A DNA stretch of 64,000 bases from Phycisphaerales bacterium (lineage in GTDB: Bacteria > Planctomycetota > Phycisphaerae > Phycisphaerales > UBA1924): positions 62,001 through 126,000 of the forward strand of contig JANQQR010000027.1 of the NCBI GenBank assembly GCA_028289195.1. Reading direction: 5' to 3'. Below, one piece after another: positions 8,441-18,200 of the stretch (positions are counted from its first letter, which is position 1; each line of letters begins with the position of its first letter). The position numbers and the translations under genes were made by a program. The notes beneath the pieces are model-generated. The model made no database searches. It had not been told where the DNA came from and saw only the letters and a list, made by a program, of their open reading frames with translations.

Positions 8441-8920
8441 ATGGCCCGCCCACGCGACATCCGCCGGCTCGCTCTGCAGACGCTTTTCCAGATCGATGTC
8501 CGGGGTGACGGCGATCTCGAGAGCGTCCGCGCCAGCGCGGATGCCTTCGCGGAAGAAGGCTCGATCCAGTACAGCCCCGCCGATCGCGAGAAGGCGTTCG
8601 ACGCGGCGCTAGCCAGCTACCAGCACCGGCGCGAGGCCGACCGGGTCGTGGCTGAACTCGCCCCGACGTGGCCCGCGCACCGGCAGCCCGCGGTCGACCG
8701 GGCCATCCTCCGGCTCGCGATCTTCGAGATGCATCACGCCGAGGTGAATCCGAAGATCGTGGTCAACGAGGCGGTCGAACTCGCTAAGGAGTTCAGCACG
8801 GACCGTTCACCCGCGTTCATCAACGGCGTGCTCGACAAGGTGCTGAAGCGAGTGCTCCAGTCCGGAGCTGAACCGGCTTCAGAAGCTGCGCCCGCACAGG
8901 AATCCCCGACCCCGCCATGA
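8441..8920 (+). CDS. nusB: Transcription antitermination factor NusB
   Basis: NusB binds boxA RNA with NusE (S10) to prevent premature termination, mainly of rRNA operons. The 159-residue all-helical product shows RRLALQTLFQIDVRGDGD at the N-terminus and the conserved C-terminal core RAILRLAIFEMHHAEVNPKIVVNEAVELAKEFS followed by PAFINGVLDKV. The last 20 residues are a low-complexity extension rich in Ala, Pro and Glu. The start lies one base after the ribH stop. The stop overlaps the ftsY start as ATGA, so translation of the two is probably coupled. Confidence 0.97.
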   Translation: MARPRDIRRLALQTLFQIDVRGDGDLESVRASADAFAEEGSIQYSPADREKAFDAALASYQHRREADRVVAELAPTWPAHRQPAVDRAILRLAIFEMHHAEVNPKIVVNEAVELAKEFSTDRSPAFINGVLDKVLKRVLQSGAEPASEAAPAQESPTPP

Positions 8921-9858
8921 GCCTGCTCAAGTCCGTCTATTCGAAGGTCAAGTCCGGGCTCGCCCGCTCGCGCGAGGCTGTTTTCGGCGGCCTCCGCTCG
9001 ATGCTCGTGGGGCGCTCGCTGAGCGACGAGCTGATCGGGGAACTCGAAGCGAGACTCATCCAGGCCGACGTCGGAGTGAAGACCACCCTCAGGCTGATCG
9101 AGGGCATCCGAACCGACTTCCGGGCGGGCAAGATGAAGACCGGCGACGAGGTGCTGGAGTACCTCAAGCACGAGCTCAAGGCGCTGTGGCCGGAGGAAGA
9201 CCGGCGGCTCAAGTTCTCGACCGAGCCGGGTACGCCGACCGTGATCCTGGTCGCCGGCGTCAACGGGGCGGGGAAGACCACGAGCATCGCCAAGATCACC
9301 GCCAGCCTCCGCGCCGAGGGGAAGAGCGTCCTCCTGGGAGCGTGCGACACGTTCCGCGCGGGCGCGGTGCGCCAGCTGGAGATCTGGTCCGAGCGCTTGG
9401 GGGTCGAGGTCGTCAAGGGCCAGCAGGGCGGGGACCCCGCCGCGGTCGCCTTCGACGCCTGCGAGGCGGCCCTCACGCGGCAGGCCGATGTCCTGGTCAT
9501 CGACACCGCGGGACGCCTGCACACGCAGGATCCGCTCATGCGACAGCTCACGAAGATCCGCGAGGTGGTCGCCAGGAAGATCCCGGGCGCGCCGCACGAG
9601 GTGCTCCTCGTCCTCGACGCGACGACCGGACAGAACGCGGTCCGGCAGGCGGAGGAGTTCTCCCGGGCCATCGGCGTCAGCGGGATCTTCCTCGCCAAGC
9701 TGGACGGCACGGCCAAGGGCGGCGTCGTGATCGCGATCCAGGGAGAAACGGGTGTGCCGGTGAAGTTCATCGGAGTCGGCGAGACGCCGCAGGACGTCGA
9801 GCCATTCGATCCCGATCAGTTCGTCGACGCCCTGTTCGCCAGCGAGGACGAGGGATGA
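8917..9858 (+). CDS. ftsY: Signal recognition particle receptor FtsY
   Basis: FtsY docks SRP-ribosome complexes at the membrane and hydrolyses GTP with Ffh during co-translational insertion. The 313-residue product is a compact NG-domain form without the long acidic A domain of Escherichia coli. Motifs are GVNGAGKTTSIAKI (G1), DTFRAGAVRQLE, VLVIDTAGRLHT (G3), TKLDGT-equivalent AKLDGTAKGG (G4) and the closing FIGVGETPQDVEPFD. The N domain is the helical LIGELEARLIQADVG segment. It overlaps nusB upstream and the phosphatase gene downstream, each by four bases. Confidence 0.98.
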   Translation: MSLLKSVYSKVKSGLARSREAVFGGLRSMLVGRSLSDELIGELEARLIQADVGVKTTLRLIEGIRTDFRAGKMKTGDEVLEYLKHELKALWPEEDRRLKFSTEPGTPTVILVAGVNGAGKTTSIAKITASLRAEGKSVLLGACDTFRAGAVRQLEIWSERLGVEVVKGQQGGDPAAVAFDACEAALTRQADVLVIDTAGRLHTQDPLMRQLTKIREVVARKIPGAPHEVLLVLDATTGQNAVRQAEEFSRAIGVSGIFLAKLDGTAKGGVVIAIQGETGVPVKFIGVGETPQDVEPFDPDQFVDALFASEDEG

Positions 9859-11138
9859 ACGCTCCCGGTTCGCCTCCCACGCGAGCGGCTCTGGAGCGCA
9901 TCCTCGACGTGTCGAGGCAACTGGCGACGTCGCCCGATCTCGAGCGGGTGCTCGGCCGGATCATCGACGCGCTCCGTGACCTGCTCCAGGCCGATCGAGC
10001 CAGCGTCTTCCAGTACGAAGCCTCCACCGACACGCTGTTCGCCACGCAGGCCCACGGGCTCCCCACGGACCTCCGTCTTCCCGCCAGCGCCGGCCTCGTG
10101 GGCGAGTCGGCCCGCTCCCGCCAGGTCATCAACATCCCCGATGCGTACGCCGACGAGCGCTTCAACAAGAGCGTCGACGACCAGACCGGCTATCGCACCC
10201 GCTGCATGCTCACGATCCCGCTCGTCGATTTCGAAGACGAGCTGGTGGGCGTCGCCCAGGTCCTCAACAAGACCGGCGGAGATGGAGCGACGTTCGACGA
10301 GTCGGACGAGGCAGTAGCCGAGATCCTCGCTCGTCACGCCGCCGAGGCCCTCAAAAGAGCGTCGCTTCTCCGGGCTCGTGCGCAGAAGGAGAAGCTCGAG
10401 GCCGACCTCCGCGTCGCACGCCAGATCCAGCAGGCGGCGCTGCCCTCTCGCACGCCCGACATCCCCGGCTACGACATCGCGTGCTCGTTCGAGCCCTGCG
10501 ACGAGACCGGAGGCGACGGGTACGACCTCCTTCGGCGCGCCGGCGCCGACGCGTCCTCGGGATTCGTGGTCTTCATGGGCGACGCCACCGGTCACGGCGT
10601 CGGGCCGGCCCTCTCGATGGCGACCGCCGTATCCATGGTCCGCATGGCGATGCGCATGGGCGTTTCGATCAATGACGCAATGGGAAAGTTGAACATCCAG
10701 CTCTGCGATGACCTGCCGCTGGGGCGCTTCATCACGGCGTTCCTCGGGGAACTCGACTCCGGGTCCCACGAGCTGCGCTACGTCTCTGCGGGGCAGGCCC
10801 CGCTCATCGCGGTGCACCCCGACGGCTCGGTGGAGCGGCGTGACGCGACGCTGCTGCCGCTGGGGCTCGATGGGGAGGCGAGCACCGCGGGAGCGGAACC
10901 GTTCCGATTCCAGCCCGGGTCTGTGTTCCTGTTGCTGAGCGACGGGTTCTATGAAGCGAGCAACCCGGATCTCGAACTGATCGGGCCGGACCCCATCGCC
11001 CGGGCCGTGTTGGATGTCCTCGACGAGCCGGCGTCGGGGATCATCGAAGCGATCACCGGCGCCGTGGACGAGTTCTCTCAGGGTGAGCCTCAGGCGGACG
11101 ATCGCACCGCGATCGTGCTGAAACGGAACCCCGCGTAG
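9855..11138 (+). CDS. GAF-domain PP2C/SpoIIE-type serine phosphatase
   Basis: Phosphatases of this class dephosphorylate STAS-domain antagonists in partner-switching pathways. The N-terminal half (about residues 10-165) is a GAF domain: RIIDALRDLLQADRASVFQYE, GLVGESARSRQVINIPDAY, LTIPLVDFEDELVGVAQVLN. A short coiled coil leads into the PP2C domain (about 185-425), with ETGGDGYDLL, FMGDATGHGVGPALSMA, LRYVSAGQAPLIA, LLLSDGFYEA and DDRTAIVLK; the metal-binding aspartates are present. The usual EVGGDYYD is GGDGYD here. The ATG overlaps the ftsY stop (ATGA). A possible substrate is the STAS protein encoded at 5701-6039; that link is inference. Confidence 0.92.
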   Translation: MNAPGSPPTRAALERILDVSRQLATSPDLERVLGRIIDALRDLLQADRASVFQYEASTDTLFATQAHGLPTDLRLPASAGLVGESARSRQVINIPDAYADERFNKSVDDQTGYRTRCMLTIPLVDFEDELVGVAQVLNKTGGDGATFDESDEAVAEILARHAAEALKRASLLRARAQKEKLEADLRVARQIQQAALPSRTPDIPGYDIACSFEPCDETGGDGYDLLRRAGADASSGFVVFMGDATGHGVGPALSMATAVSMVRMAMRMGVSINDAMGKLNIQLCDDLPLGRFITAFLGELDSGSHELRYVSAGQAPLIAVHPDGSVERRDATLLPLGLDGEASTAGAEPFRFQPGSVFLLLSDGFYEASNPDLELIGPDPIARAVLDVLDEPASGIIEAITGAVDEFSQGEPQADDRTAIVLKRNPA

Positions 11139-11157
11139 GGGGCTGAGGAGTGCTCCG

Positions 11158-11649
11158 TTGGATCTCCTTGACACCCTTCTCGGCCACGACCAGGCAGCCA
11201 GCGAAGAGCTCCTCTCCATCGCCCGAGGGCTTGGCGAGTCGTCGCTCGATCAGGAAGTGGACATCGGTCACAGAACGCTCCGGGCCACGTTCGATCACAT
11301 GATCTGGAACATCGAAGCGTGGAGCGATCAGCTCGTGGGACATCCGGTTCGCGGCCGGCCTGGCCAGGGCGAGACGACGGGCGCGCAACTGTCCCGGCGA
11401 CTCCGAGCCGCCTACCGGGGATTCGCCGACGCGGCCCGATCCATCAGGGACCGAGGGGCGTGGGACGAACTCTGGACCGACCGTTCCTGCAGCCCGCCCG
11501 TCCAGCGCAGCTACTCGGCAACGGTGGGTCACGTCATCACCCACAGCATGCACCACCGGGCGCAGATCCTGTTCATGCTCCGTCTTTTGGGCGTGAGCCG
11601 CCTGCCCGAAGGCGATGTCCTCGGATGGGCTCGCGGGCTCGCCGAGTAG
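11158..11649 (+). CDS. DinB-family four-helix-bundle protein
   Basis: DinB/YfiT-like proteins are four-helix bundles that usually bind one metal through three histidines; several are thiol-dependent transferases. The 163-residue product fits: LGHDQAASEELLSIARG in helix 1, TLRATFDHMIWNIEAWSD with the first His in helix 2, and VGHVITHSMHHRAQILFMLRLLG with the remaining histidines. The start is TTG at 11158, with GAGGAG seven bases upstream, 19 bases after the phosphatase stop. It is probably the last gene of the ribH operon. The substrate is unknown. Confidence 0.85.
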   Translation: MDLLDTLLGHDQAASEELLSIARGLGESSLDQEVDIGHRTLRATFDHMIWNIEAWSDQLVGHPVRGRPGQGETTGAQLSRRLRAAYRGFADAARSIRDRGAWDELWTDRSCSPPVQRSYSATVGHVITHSMHHRAQILFMLRLLGVSRLPEGDVLGWARGLAE

Positions 11650-11659
11650 CGGGCCAGAA

Positions 11660-11733
11660 CGTGCGCGGCAGGAATCGAACCTGCAACCTCTGGCTTCGGA
11701 GGCCAGCGCTCTATCCAATTGAGCTACGCGCAC
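11660..11733 (-). tRNA. tRNA-Arg (anticodon CCG)
   Basis: The minus strand folds as a full cloverleaf: acceptor GTGCGCG pairs with CGCGCAC, the D arm is GCTC-GAGC, the anticodon stem is CTGGC-GCCAG with loop CTCCGAA giving anticodon CCG, and the T arm is GCAGG-TTCGATT-CCTGC. The discriminator base is G and CCA is not encoded. It reads CGG codons. It lies between two plus-strand genes and has its own promoter-like sequence upstream. Confidence 0.95.
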
Positions 11734-11760
11734 AGAATGCTCCCGGAGGGAGAGGCCCAG

Positions 11761-11789
11761 ATGCTACGGCTTCCGAGGGCGCGAGGCAA
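11761..11789 (-). promoter_or_regulatory. Candidate sigma-70 type promoter of tRNA-Arg
   Basis: On the minus strand TTGCCT (11789-11784) and TAGCAT (11766-11761) are 17 bases apart. Transcription would begin about 20 bases before the tRNA. The rest of 11734-11977 holds no gene I can support. Confidence 0.5.
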
Positions 11790-11977
11790 AGTATCGGACG
11801 AGCAGCGCCGGCCGCTTCGCCCGATAGCCCGCATACGCCGCATATCCCGACTCCCGACCTCCGCTCGGGACCCTCGTCGCTTGCGTTCAGGCATATCGGT
11901 TTTGACGTTCTGGGTGAGGCTGTGGCGCATGCCATCTGGGGCACGCCGCCGCCGAAACGCTCGGGAGGTCGCCGAAC

Positions 11978-12718
11978 ATGCTCGCTCGCTCGCTCTTCAC
12001 CGCCGTCGCCGTCGCCTCATGTGGAACCGGCGCGAGCGCCGCGATGATGTTCGACTCGTTCGCGGATCCGCTCCCGCAGTACACGCTTCTCTCGGTCAAC
12101 GGCACCGACTACGACTATGCAATGGCTTTTTCCGGGACCCTCGGGAACACCCTTCACCCTGCCCAGGACATCTCGCAAACCGGGCTCGCCGAGACGCTTG
12201 GCGGCCAGCGGGCGACCGTGGTCACGCAACCCGCCGCGTCCAGCATGACGTACCTGTACACGACCGATGGCCGGGGCTATGTGTACCTCGCGCCCGGGCA
12301 GAGCATCGAACTTGAATACGGGCGCGAGTCCGATCTTGATCTCGATCTGGCGGCTACGGGTGATGTCGCCGTTGAGTTCGATGTGGCGGTTCCCGCCGGC
12401 TCGTCGTTTGCTCCGATTTCCTCGGTCTTGACAAGCATCACCCTCCTGTCCGCGCGCGGCTCAGGCGCCGAGACCTCGGCTCTCGTCAGCTTCAATCTCT
12501 CGGAGACCGAGCCGAATCGAGCGATGTTCGCGAGCTTTGCCGGTGCGGACCTGGCGGACATCGATTCGGTGATCGTGCGCTTCGAAGCGACCGATCCGAC
12601 CACTCCCGCATACTTCTGGGTCGACTCGTTCGGAAGTACTTCGGTGCCCGGACCAGGCTCTGTGTCTCTCGCCCTGATCGGGCTTGGGCTCGCCGTGACT
12701 CGCCGCCGCGGCTTCTAG
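11978..12718 (+). CDS. Exported protein with PEP-CTERM-like sorting tail
   Basis: The 246-residue product has an N-terminal signal peptide (MLARSLFTAVAVASCGTGASAA), a beta-rich acidic body with no cysteine pattern, and a C-terminal tail VPGPGSVSLALIGLGLAVTRRR: a VPxPGS box, one membrane helix and an arginine cluster. This is the planctomycete variant of PEP-CTERM, thought to be cleaved by an exosortase and to sort proteins to the surface or matrix. Segments such as DLADIDSVIVRFEATDPT and YFWVDSF resemble lectin-like exoproteins with the same tail. GGGAGG precedes the ATG by about ten bases. The ligand is unknown. No exosortase gene lies in the window. Confidence 0.8.
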   Translation: MLARSLFTAVAVASCGTGASAAMMFDSFADPLPQYTLLSVNGTDYDYAMAFSGTLGNTLHPAQDISQTGLAETLGGQRATVVTQPAASSMTYLYTTDGRGYVYLAPGQSIELEYGRESDLDLDLAATGDVAVEFDVAVPAGSSFAPISSVLTSITLLSARGSGAETSALVSFNLSETEPNRAMFASFAGADLADIDSVIVRFEATDPTTPAYFWVDSFGSTSVPGPGSVSLALIGLGLAVTRRRGF

Positions 12719-12795
12719 CCCCGGATCGCACTCTCTCCTCTTCCACCGACTGCTAGTCTTGCGCCCGCGATCGGCGGTCGCGAGAGGAGCGTTGC

Positions 12796-13881
12796 GTGGC
12801 GGAGCGGGGTCCGGAACTCAGGGGAAGCGGAGCGATCCTCGCGGTGGTCTGGCTCTGCAGCCTCGGGACGGCCGTCGCGTGGCAGGGCGTGTTCTTCATC
12901 GCCAGAGAGCAGTACGCGTTCGACGAAACCCGCCGGTACCTGCTGGCGGTCGCAGGTGGGGCGGCGTACGTCGTCGCGGCTCTGCTGGCAGGCCGAGCGG
13001 TGCGACTCCTGATGCGGAACGCTCGCGTCAGACAGCGCGGATTCCTGGTCGGTGTGCAGATCGGGGCGTGCGCGGTCTCCGGCGTCGCGGGCGCCCTTCC
13101 AAAGGAGTGGACGCTCTGGCTGTTTATGACGCTGTACGCCTTGCTGACCGGCTGCATGTGGCCACTGCTGGAGTCGTACGTGTCCTCGGGGCGGTCCGGG
13201 CGCGACCTCGTCCGAGCGGTGGGGCGGTTCAACATCGCCTGGGCCACGGCCATCCCGGTCTCGCTGTGGGCGATGGCGCCAACGCTCGAGCAGCGTCCGC
13301 TGGCAACCTTCTACGCGCTGGCGATCATCCACCTGGTGTGCGTCCCGATCATCGGCGGGTTCGCGCCCTCCCCCGCGCCGCACGGGGAGCCGGAGCTCGG
13401 ACCCGACGCCCCCGACCGGCGCGCGGCCGCACGCTTGCTCGTCGTGTTCCGAGTCCTGAACGCGGGCAGCTATGTGCTGGTGTCGCTGCTGCTCCCCGCG
13501 TTGCCCGGCGCGATGGAATCCATGGGGATCCCGGTCGGTTGGCGCACGCCGCTGGTGAGCACCTGGGTGCTGGTGCGCATCGGCATGTTTGTGCTGCTCG
13601 AGCGTTGGCACGGCTGGCACGGGCGGTGGCGGACTCCGGTGTGGAGCTGCCTTGCGCTGGCCATAGGGTTCGGGCTCGCGTATGCGGCATCCGGTCCCGC
13701 GATGCTCGTGCTCGGCCTCGCGCTCTTCGGGATCGGTGCCGGGGGCGCATACACGGGAGCGCTGTACTACGCGATGGATGTCGGGAGCGCCGAAGTCGAC
13801 GCCGGCGGCAAGCATGAAGCGGTGCTCGGCGCCGGCTATCTCGTGGGCCCCGTCATCGGCTTGCTGGTTGTGCTGCTCTAA
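12796..13881 (+). CDS. MFS-like multispanning membrane protein
   Basis: The 361-residue product is highly hydrophobic, with about ten to eleven helices (for example AILAVVWLCSLGTAVAWQGVFF, YLLAVAGGAAYVVAALLAG, LFMTLYALLTGCMWPLLESYV and GYLVGPVIGLLVVLL). Layout, an arginine-rich loop after the second pair of helices and a central loop rich in Pro/Asp/Arg suggest a Major Facilitator Superfamily transporter, though the classical GxLaDrxGrr loop is weak. The start is GTG at 12796, with GAGAGGAG just upstream. It is a single-gene unit. Substrate unknown. Confidence 0.7.
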   Translation: MAERGPELRGSGAILAVVWLCSLGTAVAWQGVFFIAREQYAFDETRRYLLAVAGGAAYVVAALLAGRAVRLLMRNARVRQRGFLVGVQIGACAVSGVAGALPKEWTLWLFMTLYALLTGCMWPLLESYVSSGRSGRDLVRAVGRFNIAWATAIPVSLWAMAPTLEQRPLATFYALAIIHLVCVPIIGGFAPSPAPHGEPELGPDAPDRRAAARLLVVFRVLNAGSYVLVSLLLPALPGAMESMGIPVGWRTPLVSTWVLVRIGMFVLLERWHGWHGRWRTPVWSCLALAIGFGLAYAASGPAMLVLGLALFGIGAGGAYTGALYYAMDVGSAEVDAGGKHEAVLGAGYLVGPVIGLLVVLL

Positions 13882-14222
13882 CCAATGATGCGAGCGCAAG
13901 AAAAACCCCAGGCCTGCATGGCTGCAAGCCCGGGGCGTTGAGTAAGAGGGAAGCCACAGTAAGTGTCGTTCGCGCGTCACTCGGGAATCTGGAACTGTTC
14001 AACCGTTCCGGATCCTGGGGGCGATCGACGGGGTAAGGGTCAGTGAATTGCCGGTGGACGGATGGCGTGATTTCGCCGGTCAACCGATTGATTTTACTCC
14101 ACGTTAGGGGCCTCTGCAAGGAATCCGTCACACGATCTTCGACATCGAAAGTCCGATACGCACGGCCCTTGCGACGGTTGCTCGGCGATCGGACGCCGCG
14201 TCAACGCCAAGGTCCGACCCGG
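13882..14222. other. 341-base gap without a supported gene
   Basis: No reading frame here has gene-like composition. The gap holds a minus-strand terminator (13901-13935). About 285 bases separate it from the stop of the nearest minus-strand gene (14223), so the transcript either has a long 3' end or a small RNA is encoded between. I see no tRNA, riboswitch or known RNA fold. Confidence 0.6.
13901..13935 (-). terminator. Rho-independent terminator, minus strand
   Basis: The hairpin CCCC-A-GGC-C-TGCA / TGCA-A-GCC-C-GGGG (13906-13935) has a four-base loop and two single mismatches. On the minus strand it is followed by five T residues. There is no T tract in the plus direction, so it serves minus-strand transcripts coming from 14223 or beyond. 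Confidence 0.75.
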
Positions 14223-15269
14223 TTACAAGGGTGGAAGGCCGACCGCGATGCGCTCTCGGCTGCCCGTGGCGACGATCTGAGAGACGAAATCTCGGAATCG
14301 GCGCTCTTCGATTCCAAGATCAGAGTTGAAATAGGCAAGATACGTCGACTTGCCAAGGCCGAGACGCGCGCTGTCGGCGACGAGCGCAACCCGTCGGCGG
14401 AAGAGCCCCCCCGCAGAGTCGAGCAGGAGGCCCTCGAGTTCTTCCCGGTGGCCGCTTCGTGGCGAGGCGAGAAAGTGGACCAGCGCCCAAACTTGGGCGT
14501 AGTAGGTCAGGCCCGACTCGCTCCCGGATTTGAGGAACTCGGCCGGCGACGAATCGAGGAGTCGCTCGAGCGTCAGCAGGGAACCGGAGGACGCCGCGCT
14601 GCGCAAGCGGTCGAATCGCTCCAGGTTCGACCACGGCAGGAACTCCACCTCGGCGCCGTTCCAGCGGTGCCCCTCCATGTATGTGGCCAAGCCCTCTTCA
14701 AGCCAAGCCGGCATGGAGTGAGCAAACGTCCGCTGCGTGTACTGGTGCCACCCCTCGTGCGCGGCCAGAGCGAGCGTGTCTCGGAGACCGATGTCCCAGT
14801 ACACGCCGATCCCGCGCGAGGCGAAACCGCCTCGGCCGATCTGCAGGATTGTGGACGCGATGGCCGGATCCATAAGCCGGCGAGTCACCGTCTCCCACTG
14901 CTCCCGGTTCGCCATGCAGTACGTATCGAGGCGCATGGGCGGTGGGGGCAGGCGGACGATCGCCCCGCGATAGTGCGTCAGCGCTCGTTCCAGGAACAGC
15001 GCGACCCGCCTTCTGGCCTGCGAAGATTCAATCGTCGAGAACAGTCGGTAGTGCTCCGTGCGCACCACGGCGCCCTGCGCGTGTCCGAGGCTCCATGGCT
15101 CTTCCGACACGTTGTCGGGAGTGAGCGTGATCGTTCGGGTGCGACGTTCGGCGCCCGACGCCTCGGGCCGGAGCGCCGGCGCGTTCGAGGCAGCCGCGGG
15201 CGGAGACGGCTGCGAACACGCGGCACACCCGATCAGCGCCAGCAGCGCGAGGCCCCGGAGATCCCTCAT
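14223..15269 (-). CDS. Lipoprotein with zinc-peptidase-like HExxH motif (DUF1570-like)
   Basis: The 348-residue product starts with a lipoprotein signal ending in LIGC (Cys15), so it is probably membrane-anchored and periplasmic. It carries AAHEGWHQYTQRT (HExxH at 171-175) and PAWLEEGLATYMEG about 20 residues later, the arrangement of gluzincin metallopeptidases with the third ligand in the EEGLA helix. Planctomycete proteins of this type are often labelled DUF1570; that name is from memory. The ATG overlaps the valS stop as ATGA, so the two are translationally coupled. The substrate is unknown. Confidence 0.8.
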   Translation of the reverse strand: MRDLRGLALLALIGCAACSQPSPPAAASNAPALRPEASGAERRTRTITLTPDNVSEEPWSLGHAQGAVVRTEHYRLFSTIESSQARRRVALFLERALTHYRGAIVRLPPPPMRLDTYCMANREQWETVTRRLMDPAIASTILQIGRGGFASRGIGVYWDIGLRDTLALAAHEGWHQYTQRTFAHSMPAWLEEGLATYMEGHRWNGAEVEFLPWSNLERFDRLRSAASSGSLLTLERLLDSSPAEFLKSGSESGLTYYAQVWALVHFLASPRSGHREELEGLLLDSAGGLFRRRVALVADSARLGLGKSTYLAYFNSDLGIEERRFRDFVSQIVATGSRERIAVGLPPL

Positions 15270-18200
15270 CCAAGGGCTCCGAGCTTCGCGCTCGCGGCCT
15301 GAAGTTCGGACTGCTTCTGGGAGAGCTGGCCCCTGGTCTCATCCACGAGGTGAGCCGGCGCCTTGTTGACGTAGCCCGGGTTGTTCAGGCGCTTCTCGAG
15401 ATTCTCAACGTCCTTGGTCAGCTTGGCGATCTGCTCGGCGAGCCGGGTCTTCTCTGCTTCCGTATCGACGGCGTCGGCAAGCCCACTCAGGGCGTGTTCG
15501 CTGGCGCCGATGAGAAGGGTGATCGATCCATCCGGGGCGGGCTCGGTCGTGATCCGCTCCAGACCCGCCAACGTCTCGACGATCCCCTCGCCCGTCGCGA
15601 TCAGTTCGGTGAGCGGGGCGTCGGCGTGCAGGGTGATCTGCTGTCGCGGGTGGACGTTGCTCGCCGTCCGGGCCTCGCGGATCGCGCTGACGATCGACCT
15701 GAGCTGCTCGAATCGACTCTCAGCCTCGGCGTCGACGAGCGTCTGTTCGGCGGAGGGCCAACCTGCGCTGCACAGCAGGTCGCAATCATCGAGATCGAGG
15801 CCGGACACCGACGCGCCCGGGCCTCCGGCATGCGCTCGAAACGCGCGGACCCGCTCGTGGAGCACCTCGGTCACGAACGGCGTGATGGGATGGAGGAGAC
15901 GCAGGATCGTCTCCAGCGAGCAACGGAGCACCGCTTGCTGCGTCGGGCTCGTCTTGACCGTGGGCTTGACCGCCTCGAGGTACCAATCGCAGAAGTCCCA
16001 CCAGACAAGCTCGTACATCGTCTGGGCATATTCGCTGAAGCGGTACTCTGCCAGGGACGTGTCGATCGATTCGATCGCCCGAGCCAGTCTCGAGAGCATC
16101 CAGCGGTCGATCAGCGAGAGGGAACGCGGGTCGACGTCGCCCGGTTCCAGCGTCGTGTCGCCCTCCTCGATCGCCCACGTCAGGTTCATCATCGTGAATC
16201 GTGCGGCGTTCCAGAGCTTGGTCCCGAAGTTCCGTCCGGCGTCAAATTTCGACGAGGAGTTCCTCGACGCCGGCTGGTCGTCGGTCGCGGAGTGACCCTT
16301 GTTCAGGCCGTAGGTCGAGACCATCTCCTTCGAGCACGACGGGCAGGTCTGCACAGGCTCGGCGACGGTGCGGCCCGAGTCCGGGGCGACCATCGTCTTG
16401 GCCTCGAACGTGTGCCCGCAGTGCGGGCAGACCACGTCGACCGGGAGGCGCACGTCCTGCGTGGTCGTCGTCATCTGGCACAGCACGAAGCGCATCGCGT
16501 CGGCGCCGTGGGAATGGATGATGTCCAGCGGGTCCACGCCGTTGCCCAGCGACTTGCTCATGCGCTGCCCGTGACCGTCCTGCACCACCGGGTGGATGTA
16601 CACGTGCTCGAACGGGATCGGGCCCGGCGTCTCCCCAGCATCTTCGGAGCGGAAGAACCGATTGAACATCGCCATGCGCGAAACCCAGAGCGTGATGATC
16701 TCACGGGCCGTCGAGAGCACCGATGTCGGGTTGAACGCCTCAAGGACATTCCGGGTCTCATCCGACTGCCCGGGCTCCGGCCACCCCATCGTGGAGATGG
16801 GCCACAGCGCCGAGGAGAACCACGTGTCGAGGACGTCGTCGTCCCGCTTCGCACCGTTCGACTCCAGATACTCGACGATCTCCCTGCCCGTCCCGTTCGG
16901 ATCGCGCACGCACAGGAAGAACGGTGACAACTCGTCCGCTTCCTCAAGATCCGGGCGCTCGATATCCGCTGCTTCTCCCTTGTATTGGATGGAGAGTTCG
17001 CCCTGCTCCACCCATGCCATGAGCCGATCCGTCACAGCGCTGAGAAGCTTGAGGTCCCCGCTCCGCAGGAGATCGCCCGTCCCGCGCCACACCGGGATGC
17101 GGTGGCCCCACCACAGCTGACGGCTGATGCACCAATCGCGCAGGTTGTCGTGCCAGCTCTCGTACATCTGGGCGTAGCGGGCCGGAAAGAAGCGCATGGC
17201 TCCGTCGCCCTCGACTCCCGCTCGGGCCGGGCTCGTGTCGCTCGTTCGCTGCTCGGGCACGACCGCACGCTGCGCGAACCCACGGAGGCGCTCGTCCGTC
17301 ACCTTGCAGTACCACTGATCGCTCAGGTACGGCTCGATGGCGGCGTGAGAGCGATAGCTGTGTCCCACACTGTGGGTGTATGGCTTGGCGTCCTCCAGGA
17401 GTCCCCGCGCCTGGAACTCCGCGACGACCTTCCCGCGTGCCTCTTCGCGCGAGAGGCCGATGAACAGTCGCGCATCGCCGACGTCTTCCCACCCGTGCTG
17501 ATCGCTGATGCTGGCGTCGGGCGCCATGACGTTGATCACATTGAGCTGGTGGCGCTGGCCGATCTCCCAATCGTTGGGATCGTGCGCGGGGGTGACCTTG
17601 AGAAACCCGGTCGCGAATTTCGCCTTCGAGTCGCTCGACTCCGGATCGGGCATGACGACGTACTCGTCCTCCACGATCGGGATCACACGGCCCACCAGCG
17701 GCAGGCAGACGTGGAGACCCCCGAGTGCTGCGGCCCGGGCATCCTTGGGGTTGATGGCGACTCCCGAATCGCCCAGGTAGGTCTCCGGACGCGTGGTCGC
17801 GACTGTCACCCACGCCGCTTCATCACTCGGGTGCGCCCCGGCATCCGGATAGCCCCGTGCGGCGAGCTGGGACCAGGTCACCGGCTGCGCGCCGTCGACC
17901 AGCGGGTAGCGCAGGTAGTAGAACTTGCCCTCGATCTCCTCCATCTCGACCTCGTCGTCGGCGAGGGCGGTCTGGGTCACGGGGTCCCAGTTGACGAGTC
18001 GCTTGCCCCGATAGATGAGGCCGGCCTTGAACAGGCGGAAAAAGGCCTCGCGCACAGCGCGGGCGCAGATCTCATCCATGGTGAACCGCTGCCGATCCCA
18101 GTCGCAGGAGCATCCCATCTGCCGGAGCTGATCCGAGATCGCGGCTTCGTACTCGTCCTTCCAGGCCTGCACGCGCGCGATGAACGCGTCGCGCTCGAAG

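Noticed and set aside
11764..11886. 41 open codons on the minus strand ending YAAYAGYRAKRPALLVRYF, resembling the C-terminus of a small membrane methyltransferase
   Set aside because: There is an in-frame stop directly upstream, no start or further homology, and the match is too short to call a pseudogene.
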